Assembly (NCBI GenBank): GCA_036365455.1
Contig: JAWQUS010000002.1
Coordinates: forward strand, 2,542,001-2,606,000
Source: Macrosoma leucophasiata
Taxonomy: Eukaryota; Arthropoda; Insecta; Lepidoptera; Hedylidae
DNA: 64,000 nucleotides
Direction: 5' to 3'
Position numbers and translations under genes: made by a program. Positions 62,099 through 64,000 of the stretch are shown in pieces; the stretch's first letter is position 1; the number at the start of each line of letters is the position of its first letter. The notes beneath the pieces are model-generated. The model made no database searches. It worked only from the letters and a program-made list of their open reading frames with translations, and was not told where the DNA came from.

Positions 62099-64000
62099 AT
62101 TTCATTCTGTAAAAAAAACACTAGATTGAACTTTTAATTACACAAACATTTAAGTAGTGTTGATTGTTGGCAGATTACATGATTAATAATTACAGTGCAA
62201 AAAATCCGGGCAGTTGAAGAAAAAAACGTGAGCACGTGCGTTCAACGGTGGAAAAGCGATGAAAAGTAACGCTACTTAATTACGAACGTAGAAATTTATT
62301 AACGATATCACGAGTTATGGAAGGATGGCAATTGTAGCGCAATATATAAGGTTTCTTCAATTAACTTCGCTAGGTATAACATTATTAAAAAGAAACTAAT
62401 TCATTATCAGTAACAGTATGACGGGTGATATTTTAAATTAATAAAAAACGATACATACACGATCCCGTTTCGCAACTAACCTGTATTCGAATTGTTTTAA
62501 CATTTCATTTAAATCAACTCGTAAGTAGATATGTAAAACCTTAATGGAAGATACATTTAAGTATAGAAAGAAAACAGAAACTGTGAATCGAATTATATTT
62601 ATAAAATCTACAACCTAAAATCGAGCCATTTCGAGCCACGCCGTAATCAAAATAAAATTAAATAGGTAGGTTTTGACATGACAATCATGACATTGACATG
62701 ACAATAAGGGATGTGTAAAATAATCGATTTATTTAATTGTTTTTTTTTACGAAAACAATCGATATTTTCTTCTTCTTTATTATAATTAATGGCTACTACC
62801 CAAGACTAAGGATAATTCTGCCAGAATCCAGTAATTGGAGAAGCACAATTAAATACAAACAAAAAGAAATAAATGAATGAAATTGATCGGTGGACTAGAA
62901 GATTGTCTGGTGAATGAAGTTATATCCTCTGATGATACCTACAACAAAAACAAACACAATCACTATAGTTAGATGATAGTATAGACGAAGTAAAGAGTTA
63001 TTAATATTCTAAACAAAAAAAAATAGTTTAAATTCTAATATTATTTACACGTATACATTTAGCTAATCTATATACAAAAGGTGAAGTTACTAAATTAAGC
63101 AAAGATTTCATATTAGTAGGACGGGGGATGCTACGGGGAAGAAGGGAGTACAATGAAATTTTATTTATAGAACAATTAAAAAATATTTAATCGATATTTT
63201 AATCGCATTTTAATTTTGCTTGTTGACATAATGCTTTTGATTTTTTTTAATTTTATAAATAGATTATTTATTTCGTAGTTTCTCATCGTACTTTTAACCC
63301 ATCACATTGTACATTTTGTAATATAGTTAACAAATAGCAATCTAACACAATCTTTACTTAAACATATATTATGTATCTTCACACCAGGTCCCTAATGGGG
63401 TAGGCAGAGAGTGTAGAGCGCCAGATTTCTCGATCCTGACATACCTCTTGTGCCTTATCTACCTTAGACATAAATACTTCAAATACTGGCAATTACAAAA
63501 AATGTCGTAATTTCAAATTATTTATTTACAGTCATTTGGAAATGACATAATTTGTAGTGTTAATACTGGGCCCAGAAATGTATGGAACAGTATCATTCTC
63601 CTTTACAATCTAACCCGTTGATTACGTGTGTGACTGAGTTTTCTTTCTAAAATGTCAATTAAACGACCAGGAGAGTTAAAGGAGGCTTACTTTATAACAA
63701 AAAACCATGGTACAGTTGCGAAATGTAAATATTGCCTATTAAAAGTTATATTAAAACGTGCAGAAATACAAAAAATATATACCTCTCAGGAAACGCGATC
63801 TAAATCTATCACATTTTGCATGCCCGATAACTTAATTCGCAGTACCGGACTCCCGATCGAATCTGATGTCTTAAAAATGGGCACAAAAAGATTTTTAAAT
63901 TAAAATTATAAAAAGAAAATAATCGATTAATATAAAAGTCGATTTTAGCCAGCCAAGTCCATCCCTTGACAATATCACTGACAGATTCTAAATTAATATA
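62099..64000. other. MOCS2 upstream flank, mostly unassigned
   Basis: AT-rich sequence upstream of MOCS2A, which must contain its promoter. 63365-63470 is an old dispersed repeat fragment. No TATA box or other gene is supported apart from the weak frame at 63652. Confidence 0.5.
63652..63903 (+). CDS. Small unrecognised frame (83 aa), doubtful
   Basis: ATG to TAA, 83 codons, lysine-rich (MSIKRPGELKEAYF, KNHGTVAKCKYCLLK). One C-x2-C pair might be half of a zinc finger, but no His partners follow. No family is recognised. It could be a fragment of an old DNA-transposon protein, a first exon or chance. No splice or expression evidence is visible. Confidence 0.2.
   Translation: MSIKRPGELKEAYFITKNHGTVAKCKYCLLKVILKRAEIQKIYTSQETRSKSITFCMPDNLIRSTGLPIESDVLKMGTKRFLN

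Overview
The window is insect nuclear DNA, most likely from a moth or butterfly. It has short GT-AG exons spread over AT-rich introns that are full of transposon debris: mariner, tRNA-headed SINEs, hAT- and Harbinger-like foldback elements, Helitron-like ends and 5'-truncated LINEs. The order is inferred from this repeat style; the species cannot be named.

Five protein genes can be assembled by joining exons whose reading phases agree at every junction but one. (1) The last two coding exons of CLP1 (RNA 5'-hydroxyl kinase of pre-mRNA cleavage and tRNA splicing), + strand, 6174-9976; the earlier exons are not in the window. (2) AARS2, mitochondrial alanyl-tRNA synthetase, - strand, 14 exons, 29186 to 12211, about 1003 codons, complete. 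(3) SEL1L/Hrd3, the ERAD adaptor of the HRD1 ubiquitin ligase, + strand, 14 exons, 30407 to 48574, about 794 codons, complete apart from one uncertain acceptor. (4, 5) The molybdopterin synthase locus, - strand: MOCS2A in one exon (62098-61832), followed 22 nt later on the same strand by MOCS2B, which splices into a MoaE-MBIP fusion over six exons (61809 to 51325). A tRNA-Leu(AAG) gene lies on the + strand inside a MOCS2B intron.

CLP1 and AARS2 are tail to tail, AARS2 and SEL1L are head to head across 1.2 kb holding a SINE, and SEL1L and MOCS2 are tail to tail. The genes belong to unrelated housekeeping pathways (RNA processing, mitochondrial translation, ER quality control, molybdenum cofactor) and need not act together.

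The most striking feature is that three neighbouring genes each carry a tandemly multiplied exon end with its splice donor: 11 copies of a 198-bp unit in CLP1 plus two decayed older copies, 13 copies of a 103-bp unit in SEL1L, and four copies of a whole exon in AARS2. A further AARS2 exon piece is duplicated and split by a LINE tail. In each case one copy keeps the correct reading frame and the others would give frameshifts or stops. Other notable items are a 377-bp hAT-type element packed with TATCGATA sites in a SEL1L intron, a 1.9-kb element with 460-bp terminal inverted repeats and many TGCCGTAC motifs nested in a dead mariner, and a MoaE exon whose unspliced form stops at once while its spliced form continues into MBIP.
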